Notes: a model not told the origin generated them from the sequence alone. Counted from the stretch's first letter, positions 25,408 through 34,194 are shown. The stretch: DNA of 64,000 nt from Methylobacterium nonmethylotrophicum (GCF_004745635.1 NZ_SRLB01000022.1:1-64000), one strand, 5' to 3'. A program made the numbers and translations.

Positions 25408-25453
25408 CCCGTCGGCAGGGATGCGGCGGCCGTCCGCGTTCCGGGACGGTGCC

Positions 25454-25831
25454 TCAGTTGCAGCCGCAGCCGTGATAGACGTTCCGCACGCTGTTGGAAT
25501 AGTAGTACTGCGTCGGCAGACGCTGCGTGCTGTACATGTTCACGTTGCGGATCACCGGAACGGTGTGGTGGTGAACGCGGGTGACGGTGTGGAGCCGCAC
25601 GATCGGACGGACGCGGGTGATGTTGTAGATGGGGCGCGTCTTGTGCACGTAGTGCGTGCGCTGGACGTCCCGATACTGGGTCTGGTTCATCACCTTGTTG
25701 ACCGTCCGGTAGTTGTAGACGGGATTCACCGGTCCGCACCTCCAGCAGCGGGCACTCGCCTCGGACGATGTCCCGAGGAAGGCGGCGGTGGCGATCAGGG
25801 CGGCACAGGCGGCAGTCGTATATGTCACCAT
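25454..25831 (-). CDS. Exported His/Tyr-rich small protein
   Basis: This 125-residue protein has a signal peptide (TAACAALIATAAFLG) and a mature part rich in His, Tyr, Arg, Val and Asn with repeated short patterns (YRDVQRTHYVHK, VRLHTVTRVHHHTVPV). It ends in CGC N. The composition is unlike a globular enzyme and suggests a surface or metal-binding protein. Upstream DNA (25832-25960) is relatively AT-rich, consistent with a strong promoter. No family is recognised. Confidence 0.7.
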   Translation of the reverse strand: MVTYTTAACAALIATAAFLGTSSEASARCWRCGPVNPVYNYRTVNKVMNQTQYRDVQRTHYVHKTRPIYNITRVRPIVRLHTVTRVHHHTVPVIRNVNMYSTQRLPTQYYYSNSVRNVYHGCGCN

Positions 25832-26472
25832 CGTCAAGTCCCCGGCTTCACAATCGCATCGCCCGTGACCTAGCAAACACGATCCTCTCGCCCAAGCTGG
25901 ATCGGACATCTACGTATTCTTCCGGGTGGTAACATCCAATTCTGTGGGAATCGTCGTTGCTTGATCCGCAGGGGAAGAGCGACCTCGGCGAGGATCGTCC
26001 ATGGGGCGGATCGTGCCGGCCGCCGGAGCGCACGGCGATGGCATGACTCGCGTTGAACGTGGTCGACAGCGGTTCGACGCCGCGATGACCGTCGAATCGC
26101 CGGAGGCAGGCGATCTGTGCCTCGCTGCTCTTGCTCGGGAGCGCCAGGGCTTCGGCGAACTGACACCCGCCATGTTCATCACGGGGCGAGCCTTGGCGAG
26201 AACCCGGGATCCATCACCGCTGGCGTCACGGCAGTCAGGCGGCCAACGTTCCGCCTCGTCCTGACGCGCCAGCGGTCATGGATCTCGGGTTCCGCTGCGC
26301 GGCCCCGGGATGTCGCTCAGAGATGGCGGCGCGGCGGGCCTTCAACTGACGCTGCCGATCGAACGGGCGCCGAAGCGGAGCACGCAGCAGTCGCCCTTCG
26401 GCCTCCGCACCGGAGGCCCTCCAGGCCCGCCCCGGACCGGGTCGGGACCGTCGAGCCCCGCCGGATGAGGGC
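25832..26472. other. Intergenic region without a supported gene
   Basis: About 640 bp. The part near 25880-25990 is less GC-rich and should hold the promoter of the His/Tyr-rich protein. The remainder has several open frames on both strands, none with a ribosome site plus protein-like composition. Nothing else is recognised. Confidence 0.5.
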
Positions 26473-27189
26473 TCAGCCCGGGCTCTGGCCGGTCTCGGCG
26501 GCGGCGACGCGGCAGATGTTGCGGGCGGGGCCGAGCTCGGCGAGCGGAGTCTGCTGGGTCGTGCGGGACGCGACCCGGACCGGGTGCGAGGTCCAGCGGA
26601 CGCTGCCGGAGGTGGGCTGGACCTGTGCGAGCTGGACCGGGGCGGCCGGCGCCCGGCGCGGCGTCGCGCCCTCGCGGTCGTACCAGGGGCGCTTCTCGTA
26701 GAAGGCGTTGCCGCCGGCCAGAGCCACGTAGTGCATGTTGCGGTAGGAGAAGGTGTAGCCGGCGGTGTGGAAGAACATCGCGCCGCCGACCTTCTCGTGG
26801 CGCTCGCCGGCCAGGATCGCGTCGGCGACCTGCTCGGCCTTCTCGCGCTCCTTGTCGCGCATCGGCTTGTGCAGCACGCCGGTGGCGAACTGGCGCTTCT
26901 GGCCGACCACGCCGCAGATCGAGTTCGGGTAGGCCGGCGCCTCGAGCCGGTTCATCACCACGGTGCCGACCGCGAGCAGGCCTTCCTCGCTCGAGCGGTT
27001 GGACTCGAAGTACATCGCACGGGCCAGGCAGTCCCGGTCGGCGGGGGTGACGGCGGCGAGCGGCTTGCGGTCCGGAAGGCTTCCCGTCGTGTCGACCCCG
27101 GCCGGCACCAGGCTGCAGGCGCCGAGCTGCGGCGCCGCGGCGAGGACCGCCAGGGCGGCGGTGATGGGGAAAGTCCGGTTCCGCGTCAT
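26473..27189 (-). CDS. SleB-like cell wall hydrolase (lipoprotein)
   Basis: This 238-residue protein belongs to the Hydrolase_2/SleB family: RDCLARAMYFESNRSSEEG with the catalytic glutamate, then VMNRLEAPAYPNSICGVV and FFHTAGY. Such enzymes cleave peptidoglycan as lytic transglycosylases. The N-terminus has a lipobox-like LGAC after a hydrophobic stretch, so it is probably anchored in a membrane by lipid. The last 60 residues are proline/threonine-rich. It is transcribed alone. Confidence 0.85.
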   Translation of the reverse strand: MTRNRTFPITAALAVLAAAPQLGACSLVPAGVDTTGSLPDRKPLAAVTPADRDCLARAMYFESNRSSEEGLLAVGTVVMNRLEAPAYPNSICGVVGQKRQFATGVLHKPMRDKEREKAEQVADAILAGERHEKVGGAMFFHTAGYTFSYRNMHYVALAGGNAFYEKRPWYDREGATPRRAPAAPVQLAQVQPTSGSVRWTSHPVRVASRTTQQTPLAELGPARNICRVAAAETGQSPG

Positions 27190-27412
27190 GCAGGCCCCTC
27201 TCGTGCATCAGCCGGGCACGGCCGGAATGGCCGCGCTCGAGGTCAAGCTTGCGGCGGAATGTGGCGAAGACGGGGCACAGATACGGTCCGTAAACCAATC
27301 CCTCGGCCTGATAATCGGAACCAAGCGACGTGGTGCAAAAGGGAAACACCGCCGGCTCAGCATCGTAAGCTCCCGACATCCGCTCCGTCATGAAGGCGCG
27401 ATCACGGCCCGA

Positions 27413-27736
27413 TCATGGCCAGTCGATGGCGCCGTGGCGGTGAGACGCGGTCGCCGGAAACCCGCGCTCGTCCCGTCCCCGGCAGTCCCGGGGCGACGAG
27501 GCAGGTCTTGCCGCCGCTACCGGATCGGCCGGGGACAAGGGCACGAAGTCGAGCCCCGCCGCGGAGGTCTCGCGCCGCAGGCCCATGTCGCGCAGCAACC
27601 TGTCGTCGAGCGCGGCCAGTCTGGCGCGGTCGCGGCGCTGCCGCAGGGTTCTGGCGAGCGCGCCCTCCCCGGGCGGGCCGCCTCCGGGGCCGCCCGGGCG
27701 GCAGAGGGCGAGGACGAGGCGAATCAGCGGCAGCAT
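27413..27736 (-). CDS. DUF1127-like small protein
   Basis: This 107-residue protein carries a DUF1127-type segment (ARLAALDDRLLRDMGLRR), typical of short arginine-rich alphaproteobacterial proteins, some of which bind RNA or sense phosphate. A GGAGGG ribosome site precedes the ATG at 27736. It has a hydrophobic start and a longer, low-complexity tail than typical family members. It is divergent from the ArsR-type regulator gene, sharing a 138-bp promoter region. Confidence 0.75.
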   Translation of the reverse strand: MLPLIRLVLALCRPGGPGGGPPGEGALARTLRQRRDRARLAALDDRLLRDMGLRRETSAAGLDFVPLSPADPVAAARPASSPRDCRGRDERGFPATASHRHGAIDWP

Positions 27737-27874
27737 GGCGGACCCTCCGTTTCGGACGGGGCGACCTGTCGCCTGCCGGTGGGGCGCGATGATTCGGCGC
27801 CGGCCGAAGCGTCCGGCCGATCCCCGGGCTACAAGGGAGGCCCGACCCGAAGAGCCGCCCTGAGGAGAGCCGCC

Positions 27875-28609
27875 ATGGTGACCACCGCCGCGCTGGCCCG
27901 CACCGCCGCCCTGGTGGGCGATCCGGCCCGCGCCGGCATGCTGGCGGTGCTGATGGATGGCCGCGCTCTCACGGCCGCCGAGCTCGCCCGCGCCGCCGGC
28001 GTCACGCCCCAGACCGCGAGCGGCCACCTCGCGCAGCTCGCCGAGGCCGGGCTCCTCGCGGTCGCGCGCCAGGGGCGCCACCGCTATCACCGCCTCGCCT
28101 CCCCGGCGGTGGCCCGGATGCTGGAGGGCGTGATGGCGGTGGCGGCCGGCCCCGCCCCGCAGGCAATCTCCCGTTCGCCAGGGTCCCGGATACCCGGACC
28201 GCGGGACGCGGCCCTGCGCGAGGCCCGGACCTGCTACGACCACCTCGCCGGCCGCCTCGCGGTCGCCATGGCGGACGCCCTCGTGGCGCGGGGCGCGGTC
28301 GAGCTCGGGGCCGATGGCGGCGCCCTGACCCCGGCGGGCGAGGTGTTTCTCCGCGGCCTGGGGGTCGACCTCGCCGCTGCGGCGTCCGGCCGGCGGGTCT
28401 TCTGCCGGCCCTGCCTCGACTGGAGCGAGCGCCGGCCCCACATCGCCGGCGCCCTCGGGGCGGCCCTGCTGGCGACCTGCCTCGACCGGGGCTGGCTGCG
28501 CCGGAGCGAGGGCAGCCGGGCCGTCGCGGTGACGCCGGGCGGGCGCCTCGCCCTGCGGCAGGCCTTCGGCTACGGACAGGCCTGCGCCTGCGACGAGGGG
28601 GCGGCGTGA
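27875..28609 (+). CDS. ArsR-family transcriptional regulator
   Basis: This 244-residue regulator has a winged HTH (AELARAAGVTPQTASGHLAQ, then LAEAGLLAVARQGRHRYHRL) and a longer C-terminal domain (ARTCYDHLAGRLAVAMADAL). A cysteine pair lies within RRVFCRPCLDWSERR and another near the C-terminus (ACACDE), so metal or redox sensing is possible. A GAGGAGA site precedes the ATG. It probably controls itself and perhaps the divergent DUF1127-like gene. Confidence 0.86.
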   Translation: MVTTAALARTAALVGDPARAGMLAVLMDGRALTAAELARAAGVTPQTASGHLAQLAEAGLLAVARQGRHRYHRLASPAVARMLEGVMAVAAGPAPQAISRSPGSRIPGPRDAALREARTCYDHLAGRLAVAMADALVARGAVELGADGGALTPAGEVFLRGLGVDLAAAASGRRVFCRPCLDWSERRPHIAGALGAALLATCLDRGWLRRSEGSRAVAVTPGGRLALRQAFGYGQACACDEGAA

Positions 28610-28706
28610 CAAGGCCCTGCCTGGCGGACGCCCTCCCGCGAGGGGGCTGCGGCCCTGAGGAACGAGCGGCACGCGCGCGACGCCGATGGGGAAAGGGGCA
28701 CGGCCC

Positions 28707-29462
28707 TCACCCCGCCCGCCGGATCCCGACGGGCTCCATGCCGGTCCGCCGGATCGCCGCGGCGGCCCGGTCGGAGGCGAGATGCGCGATCAGGCGCTCG
28801 GCCGGCCCGACGGCCTGCGCGCCCGCGACGATCGCCGCCGCGAAGGTCTGGACGAGCTGGACCGCGTCGGGGAGCGGCCCGATGACCGTGATCCCCGGGA
28901 TGTCGACCAGCTCGCTCACCGGCCCGAGGGCGAGGTCGGCCTCGCCCGCCGCCAGCGCGGCGGTGGACTCCGTGCCCCGGGGAAACATCCTGGCGCGCAC
29001 CGTCCCGGCGAGGCCGAGCCGCGGCAACACCGTGTCGCGGATGAACAGGCCGCTCGTGCTGCCCGGCATCGCGACGAGGCGGGCCGCCGACAGGGTGCGG
29101 GCGAGCGCCGGGACGGTGGCGATGTCGGGATGCGGCGCGCCCGTCCGCACGGCGGCGGCGAGCGGCGCCGTGGCGATTTCCACCGCCGAGCCCGCGGCGA
29201 TCCGGCCGAGCGCCGTCAGCTCGTGCAGGCCCTCGCTCGAGAGGATCACCACGTCGACCCGGGCGCCCTGCTGCGCGAGCTGGTGCCGGATGGTCCGCGG
29301 CCCCTGCCCCTGCGACGCGCCGGACAGCGTCCGGACCGCGAGGCCGGTCTCGCGCGAGAAATCCGGCAGCACCGCCGCGTAGGCCAGGGCGAAGCCGCCC
29401 GAGATCATGACCGTGAGGTCGGCCGGGGTCTCGTCCGCGAGGGGCCTGTCCGGAAGAGTCAT
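28707..29462 (-). CDS. ModA-like substrate-binding-domain protein without signal peptide
   Basis: This 251-residue protein has the molybdate-binding-protein-like fold (LTVMISGGFALAYAAVLPDF, then VDVVILSSEGLHEL and GEADLALGPVSELVDIPG). At the chosen start (29462) there is no signal peptide, and extending upstream adds only a low-complexity arginine-rich stretch. It may therefore act in the cytoplasm or use another start. No ABC permease or ATPase is adjacent. The ligand is unknown. Confidence 0.75.
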   Translation of the reverse strand: MTLPDRPLADETPADLTVMISGGFALAYAAVLPDFSRETGLAVRTLSGASQGQGPRTIRHQLAQQGARVDVVILSSEGLHELTALGRIAAGSAVEIATAPLAAAVRTGAPHPDIATVPALARTLSAARLVAMPGSTSGLFIRDTVLPRLGLAGTVRARMFPRGTESTAALAAGEADLALGPVSELVDIPGITVIGPLPDAVQLVQTFAAAIVAGAQAVGPAERLIAHLASDRAAAAIRRTGMEPVGIRRAG

Positions 29463-29674
29463 GGCTGTCGCTGCCGGCCGCGCGTAAGGGGTGGACCTTC
29501 TCGCACGGGACCGCTCGCGCGCGCAAACCCGGCCGGCTCCGGGACCGTCGCGCCCGTTCTGTCGTTCCTTGTTCTGTCGTTCCTTGGCGCCGCCCCTTCC
29601 CGGACCCGCCCGGCATCCCTTAAGGCCCTGCCCGGACATGGGGATCCCCGGCATGGGGATCAGGGAGAGACGGC

Positions 29675-30979
29675 ATGGCCCCGGAGACGCGGGAACGGAT
29701 GGAGGAGCGGGGTTTTCCGCGCTGGCGGCTCGCGACCGGGACGGTGGTGCTGCCGGACGAGCGGCCGCCGACGGGCCAGGTCCTGGTGCTGGCGCTCCAG
29801 CACGTCGTGGCGATGTTCGGCTCCACCGCCCTCGCCCCGCTGCTGATGGGCTTCGACCCCAACCTCGCGATCCTGTTCTCGGGGCTCGCGACGCTCCTGT
29901 TCTTCGTCGTGGTCGGCGGCCGGGTGCCGAGCTATCCCGGCTCGAGCTTCGCCTTCATCGCCGTCGTGATCGCCGCCACCGGCTATTCCGGCAACGGCCC
30001 GAACCCGAACCTGCCGGTCGCCCTCGGGGGCATCGTGGCGGCGGGCGCGGTCTACGCGCTCGTCGGCGTCGCGGTGATGCGCGCGGGCGACGCCTGGATC
30101 GGCCGGCTGATGCCGCCCGCCGTGACGGGGGCGATCGTCGGCGCGATCGGCCTCAACCTCGCGCCGATCGGCGTGAAGGGCATCTCGGGCTCGGGCCTCG
30201 AGGTCGGGGTCGGGCTGTTCACGGTCGCGGCGGTCGGGCTCGCGGCGGCCTACCTGCCGGGCGCCCTGCGGCGCCTGCCGCTCCTGATCGGGGCGCTCGC
30301 CGCCACCCTGCTCTACGGGGTGCTGGCCAACGGATTCGGCCTCGCCAGGCCCCTCGACCTCGGGCGGATCGCGGACGCGGCGTGGTTCGGCTGGCCCCAT
30401 CTCACCGCCCCGGTCTTCGACCCGGCGGCGATCGGGCTCATCGCCCCGGTGGCTCTGGTGCTGGTGGCCGAGAATCTCGGCCACGTGAAGGCGATCGGGG
30501 CGATGACCGGCCGCAACCTCGACCCCTGGCTCGGCCGGGCCTTCCTCGGCGACGGCCTCGCCACGATGCTGTCGGGGGCCTGCGGCGGCACCGGCGTGAC
30601 CACCTACGCCGAGAACATGGGCGTGATGGCGGTGACCCGGATCTACTCGACCCTGGTCTTCGCGGCCGCCGGCATCGTGGCGATCCTGTTCGGGCTGTCG
30701 CCGAAATTCGGCGCCGCGATCCTGGTGATCCCCGGCCCGGTGATCGGCGGCCTCTCGGTGGTGGTGTTCGGGCTGATCACCGCCGCGGCCGGACGGATCT
30801 TCGTCGAGAACCGGGTCGATTTCGCCCGCACCCGCAACCTCCTCACCGTCGGCACGGCGCTCGTGCTCGGCGCCGGGGACTTCACGGTCAGACTCGGCAG
30901 CTTCACCCTCGGCGGGATCGGGACCGCCACCGCGGCGGCGATCCTGATCTATCACGCCCTGCGCGACGAGCCGGCCTGA
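29675..30979 (+). CDS. Nucleobase:cation symporter-2 (uracil/xanthine permease family)
   Basis: This 434-residue membrane protein has about 14 hydrophobic segments and NCS2/NAT-family marks: LQHVVAMFGSTALAPLLMG early, the substrate-site segment APVALVLVAENLGHVKAIGA, and GGTGVTTYAENMGVMAVTR. It takes up uracil, xanthine or a related base with a cation. It looks closest to the pyrimidine (UraA/RutG-like) branch. A GGGAGAG site precedes the ATG. No pyrimidine-degradation genes adjoin. A strong hairpin terminator follows the stop. Confidence 0.9.
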   Translation: MAPETRERMEERGFPRWRLATGTVVLPDERPPTGQVLVLALQHVVAMFGSTALAPLLMGFDPNLAILFSGLATLLFFVVVGGRVPSYPGSSFAFIAVVIAATGYSGNGPNPNLPVALGGIVAAGAVYALVGVAVMRAGDAWIGRLMPPAVTGAIVGAIGLNLAPIGVKGISGSGLEVGVGLFTVAAVGLAAAYLPGALRRLPLLIGALAATLLYGVLANGFGLARPLDLGRIADAAWFGWPHLTAPVFDPAAIGLIAPVALVLVAENLGHVKAIGAMTGRNLDPWLGRAFLGDGLATMLSGACGGTGVTTYAENMGVMAVTRIYSTLVFAAAGIVAILFGLSPKFGAAILVIPGPVIGGLSVVVFGLITAAAGRIFVENRVDFARTRNLLTVGTALVLGAGDFTVRLGSFTLGGIGTATAAAILIYHALRDEPA

Positions 30980-30986
30980 GCGGCGC

Positions 30987-31017
30987 GCCGCCCGGCGAGG
31001 CTTCGCCGGGCGGCGTT
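30987..31017 (+). terminator. Intrinsic terminator after the nucleobase permease
   Basis: The 13-bp stem CGCCGCCCGGCGA / TCGCCGGGCGGCG (30987-30999 and 31003-31015) with a three-base loop is followed by TTT. It is 7 bp after the permease stop. Confidence 0.8.
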
Positions 31018-31027
31018 TGTCAGAGGT

Positions 31028-31237
31028 CTATTCGGCCGGCTCCGAGGACCGCAGCCGGACGGTCTGGGCCAGGCGGATCAGCTCGCGGGCCGTCAGGCCG
31101 CGGTGCTCCTGCTGGGACCAGATCTCCGCCGCCTGCCGCGCCCCCCGTCCCGTCCCGCCGGCGCGGGTCTCGCAGGACCGTTCCGGCCGGCGGGGGCCCG
31201 GGCCCCCGAACCGGTAAGCTCTCGCTGCCGTTCTCAT
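31028..31237 (-). CDS. Small hypothetical protein, 69 aa
   Basis: A 69-residue basic protein ending in a helical stretch (LTARELIRLAQTVRLRSS). A GGGGAG ribosome site is present before the ATG. The N-terminal half is Gly/Arg/Pro-rich. Small arginine-rich proteins of this kind are frequent in the group. The function is unknown and the call rests on composition and the ribosome site only. Confidence 0.45.
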   Translation of the reverse strand: MRTAARAYRFGGPGPRRPERSCETRAGGTGRGARQAAEIWSQQEHRGLTARELIRLAQTVRLRSSEPAE

Positions 31238-31699
31238 GCGCGCTCCCCTGCGAACCGGCGCATGGTTAGCGAAGCGTGGCTGTGTCCGGAATTCTTGAAC
31301 TTGCGCGGCGGCGCGCTAACCCCGCCTGCCGTCCTGTCCGCCGAGGGCGGGCGAATGTGTGGGCCATCAGCCGACGACGCGGTTCCTGTTCCCCGCTGCG
31401 CCGACCCTCCCGCAACCACCCGGCCCACTGAGCCTCACAGGCTGGCAGGGAGAACTGGTCCGCCGCCAACTCGTCGTCACGAGCTCCCCCGCGGTCCAGC
31501 CTGTCGGCGGAGCCGGAGCGCCACAGGGTACGTCCACGAGGGAGAAGGGTCGTCTAGCAGGTCGCCGCCGCGGGGCAAGGGGCGGTTTGCCGCCCTCTCC
31601 GGGGACAAAGGCGGGATTGCCGCCTTCCCCGACCGGCCTTCCGGCCGTCATGCGCCGCAAGCATGGCCGTTGCGCGGTGCGGTCGGTTGCTGTGTGCGC

Positions 31700-31812
31700 T
31701 GCAGCATGGGAGAAGAATCCCGTACCGCCGCGATGGCGTCGCGGCGGTGCAGCCCTCTTTGGGCGTTTCCTCCCTAGACTTCGGGCCGCCTCGCAAGGGC
31801 GGCCTTTTTTCT
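31700..31812 (+). ncRNA. Candidate structured RNA or attenuator leader
   Basis: Starting near 31708, GGGAG can pair with CTCCC at 31770-31774, enclosing a strong hairpin (ACCGCCGCGATGG... to CGGCGGT, 31724-31748) and a small one (GCCCTCTTTGGGC, 31752-31764). About 9 nt later comes a terminator (31784-31810). The unit looks like a stand-alone small RNA or a leader that attenuates the gene at 31890. The 3' part (GGGCGTTTCCTCCCTAGAC) reminded me of alphaproteobacterial 6S RNA, but the long 6S closing stem is not evident, so I do not name it. Confidence 0.35.
31784..31810 (+). terminator. Intrinsic terminator, 80 bp upstream of a start codon
   Basis: A 7-bp stem GGCCGCC / GGCGGCC (31784-31790 and 31798-31804) is followed directly by six T. 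No protein gene ends upstream on this strand within 650 bp, so it must close a non-coding transcript or act as an attenuator for the gene at 31890. Confidence 0.75.
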
Positions 31813-31889
31813 GTTGCGCGCGTCCCCGCTGCCGCCACACTGGCCGGTGCGGGCGGTCCCCGGCCCGGGAGCGCCGTGGGAGGGTTGCG

Positions 31890-32177
31890 ATGGAGCGTCC
31901 ACGAAGCCTCGGCCTCGCCTGGTACGAGCCGGGCGACTATCCCCGCATCCTGGAGGTGATGGAGGATTCCGGCCTGCCCGCCAGCTACGCGGCCTGGCTG
32001 ATGTCGGCGACGCAGGTCGAGCGCGAGGTGTCCCGCAGCGGCGTGGCGGTGGTGCGGGTCCGCCTCGAGCCGGAGACGTTCCTCGCCTGGTGCCGCGAGA
32101 AGGGATTCGCGCCGAACGCGAAGGCGCGGGCCGAGTTCGCGTCGGCCGGGCCATCCGCGGCGGCGCACGGCGCCTGA
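31890..32177 (+). CDS. Small hypothetical protein, 95 aa
   Basis: A 95-residue protein with a compact helical-strand pattern (LAWYEPGDYPRILEVMEDSG, LPASYAAWLMSATQVEREV, then VVRVRLEPETFLAWCREKGF). The layout is typical of a widespread rhizobial/Methylobacterium small-protein family with no known function. A GGGAGG ribosome site precedes the ATG. The terminator 80 bp upstream suggests possible attenuation. Confidence 0.7.
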   Translation: MERPRSLGLAWYEPGDYPRILEVMEDSGLPASYAAWLMSATQVEREVSRSGVAVVRVRLEPETFLAWCREKGFAPNAKARAEFASAGPSAAAHGA

Positions 32178-32189
32178 GCGCGCAGCGCT

Positions 32190-32399
32190 TCAGGCGGAGG
32201 CCCGGTCGCGGGCGGCGCGCTCCGGGAACGGGGCCGGTGGGCGCGGAGGCTCCGGGTGCGCGGCCGGTGCCACGTCGCCCTCGGGACCGTCCGGGGCGCG
32301 GCGCACCCAGGCGTCGAGGGCCCAGCCGATGCCGCGGCCGGCGACGGCCACGAAGGCCAGCGACCCGGCGAGGTGGAGGAAGAGCGGCGCGTTCGACAT
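32190..32399 (-). CDS. Small membrane protein, 69 aa
   Basis: A 69-residue protein with one N-terminal membrane segment (LFLHLAGSLAFVAVAGRGIG) and a proline-rich, charged tail. ATGs at 32399, 32408 and 32420 are all in frame. It converges with the preceding small gene, 12 bp apart. No family is recognised. Confidence 0.55.
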   Translation of the reverse strand: MSNAPLFLHLAGSLAFVAVAGRGIGWALDAWVRRAPDGPEGDVAPAAHPEPPRPPAPFPERAARDRASA

Positions 32400-32667
32400 G
32401 GCTGGCATTCTGGCGGGCATCTCCGGCTGACACGTCTGGCGGGCGACGGGCGGAACCTTGGCCCTGCCCAGGACCTTGGCCCCGCCCGGCAAGAAGACCG
32501 CCGGGCTCCGCCGTCCCGCCAGTGCTCCGGTGCAACAGCACCCCTGCCTGCGAGGGCGGCCCGAGGCGGGCGGCGGCCGACGGGAAGGCCGGTGTGGCGG
32601 CGAGGCCTCAGCCGTGGCGGGCCGCGGACCGGTCCGTCCGGGCTCTCCCGGGGGCTGTTCGGGCGAA

Positions 32668-33039
32668 TCAGCCCGCCGTGGCGGTCGCGGGCGACCGGGC
32701 CGCGTGCGACGACCAGGGCGTGACGGTCGCCGCCAGGGCCGCGCAGCAGCGGACCGGCAGCGGGCAATCCTCTCCCGCGCCGCGGTGGCAGGCGCGCCGG
32801 GCGAGGGGTGCGTGGCGCCCGTCCCCCGGCTCCTCGGCCAGGCGGGACAGCAGCACCTCCTCGTGGTGGTATTCAAGGCCCAGTGACACCCGGATTCCGC
32901 GAAGCACATTCCGCTCGCGCTCGGTCGGAAGCCCCGCGCGCTCCCGCATCTCGATCAATGATGCCTGCCGGGTCGCGCGGTCGCAGGTCGCTCCGATGTT
33001 GGACTGGACTTGGACGAGCAGAGCCTGCGCATCCATCAT
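32668..33039 (-). CDS. Hypothetical protein, 123 aa
   Basis: No family is recognised. The first 70 residues are helical and charged (ATRQASLIEMRERAGLPTER) and the rest is Cys/His/Ala-rich (RRACHRGAGEDCPLPVRCC), so the tail may be metal-binding or may partly be spurious. A GGGGGAGC site precedes tandem ATGs at 33039/33036. Confidence 0.55.
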   Translation of the reverse strand: MMDAQALLVQVQSNIGATCDRATRQASLIEMRERAGLPTERERNVLRGIRVSLGLEYHHEEVLLSRLAEEPGDGRHAPLARRACHRGAGEDCPLPVRCCAALAATVTPWSSHAARSPATATAG

Positions 33040-33206
33040 GCTCCCCCCTCGGATTCTTGGCAGCGGATCCTGGGCCGTCCGCACTGTGAAAACTCTATCC
33101 GAGCCGGCGCGGTTGGGGAGATGTATGACGGTTAGATGACGTTGCGTCCGGGCGCGGATGTGGCGGGGGTGCATCCCCCGCCCCCGCTCCGTTCAGTGCT
33201 GTCCGT

Positions 33207-33485
33207 TCAGTGCTGGCCGCGGCGGAGCCGGGTCTGCACGGTCGGCCGGCCCGCGACCGAGGGCTGCGGCACCGCGGCATTCCGCTCGGCCGCTTGGGCG
33301 GCCCGGGCCGCCTCCTGCTGCTCGTGGTCGATCGCCATGAAGCGGTACATGTCCCACTTCGTCGTGCCCTCGCTGAACATGCCGGAGGGCGCCTTGTAGC
33401 TGTAGATCTCCTTCGCCGACTGGGCCGAGGCCGCCGTGGCGGCGAGCAGGGTCGCCCCGGCGAGGAGCAGGGTCGTCTTCGTCAT
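33207..33485 (-). CDS. Small exported protein, 92 aa
   Basis: A 92-residue protein with a clear signal peptide (TTLLLAGATLLAATAASA) and a short mature part (SYKAPSGMFSEGTTKWDMYR). The 3' end and stop lie in a 14-bp near-exact tandem duplication (33189-33216). The function is unknown. The upstream 150 bp is promoter-like and less GC-rich. Confidence 0.65.
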   Translation of the reverse strand: MTKTTLLLAGATLLAATAASAQSAKEIYSYKAPSGMFSEGTTKWDMYRFMAIDHEQQEAARAAQAAERNAAVPQPSVAGRPTVQTRLRRGQH

Positions 33486-33833
33486 CGTCGATCTCGTAGG
33501 TTGTCGGTGCGGCTGCCGAGATTGTTGCGGCGCCGATCGCCGGGTGATCTAGGTTGCGGATGGCTGTACCACTGTGCGCTGGCGCACATGGCGATCGTAT
33601 AGACCCGGATCTCCGGGATGAAAGACTGTTAGCCGACTTCGTGACGAGAGCGTCATGAGGATATTTTATCTTCCGGTCTGCATCAAAACACAAAAACATT
33701 CTGCCGGAAGGCGGTTCGGGGGAGCGAACGACGCGGGACGGCATCCGGGCGCCGGCGCCCCACAAAAAGCCATGCTCGCCTGATGTCTGGGTCGCAGCGA
33801 TTCGTGAGCGAGACGTCGTGGGGCGAGAACCGG
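33486..33833. other. Intergenic promoter region between divergent small genes
   Basis: It separates a minus-strand exported protein from a plus-strand membrane protein. The stretch 33620-33710 is notably AT-rich for this genome and includes the hairpin halves CTTCCGG and CCGGAAGG around CATCAAAACACAAAAACAT. No gene is supported. Confidence 0.5.
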
Positions 33834-34130
33834 ATGATGCAGATCGGAGCCTTCCTGGTGTTCCTGGTCATGGGCGTGACCAATCTCCTGGCGGTGCAGG
33901 CCGGGCTGACCGCGGTGCTGGGCGTGCCGGTGCTGCTCGCCCTCGTGGTGGCGGTGCCGGTGTTCTACTTCCGCTTCGTCGGCTCGGCGGCGGGCATCGT
34001 CGGGGCGATCGTCGGCTGGCACATGCCGGTGCCCCTGGCGGTGCTGCTGTTCTGCTGGCCGGTGCTGGTCTACGGCTTCCTGCGCGGCGGCGCCGAGGCC
34101 CGCAGCGTCCTGGCCCGGCGCGCGGCCTGA
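33834..34130 (+). CDS. Small integral membrane protein, 98 aa
   Basis: A protein made mostly of three hydrophobic segments (IGAFLVFLVMGVTNLLAV, VLLALVVAVPVFYFRFV, VPLAVLLFCWPVLVYGF). Tandem ATGs at 33834 and 33837 give the best membrane topology. An ATG at 33783 would add 17 polar residues. No family is recognised. Confidence 0.6.
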   Translation: MMQIGAFLVFLVMGVTNLLAVQAGLTAVLGVPVLLALVVAVPVFYFRFVGSAAGIVGAIVGWHMPVPLAVLLFCWPVLVYGFLRGGAEARSVLARRAA

Positions 34131-34140
34131 GCGCCCGGCG

Positions 34141-34194
34141 CAGCTTTCAGCGCTGCCGCGGCGTTCAGCGCTGCCGCAGCTTTCAGCGCTGCCG
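34141..34194. repeat. 18-bp tandem repeat, three copies
   Basis: Three adjacent 18-bp units (CAGCTTTCAGCGCTGCCG at 34141-34158, a variant at 34159-34176, and an exact copy at 34177-34194) lie between two convergent genes. The stop codon of the XRE regulator at 34183-34185 falls in the third unit. Confidence 0.9.

Larger units (their letters stand above)
31238..31889. other. Long intergenic region with candidate RNA at its end
   Basis: About 650 bp with no supported protein gene. The open frames here lack ribosome sites and look like translated GC-rich DNA. The last part (about 31700-31810) has dense base-pairing potential and ends in an intrinsic terminator, described separately. Confidence 0.5.

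Noticed and set aside
25848..26701. Several frames on both strands in the 25.8-26.5 kb gap
   Set aside because: No ribosome site, no hydrophobic core and no repeat of any frame in a recognisable family.
31367..31840. A 157-codon minus-strand frame in the 31.2-31.9 kb gap
   Set aside because: Composition is basic and proline-rich without structure-like patterning. It also runs through the terminator and candidate RNA.
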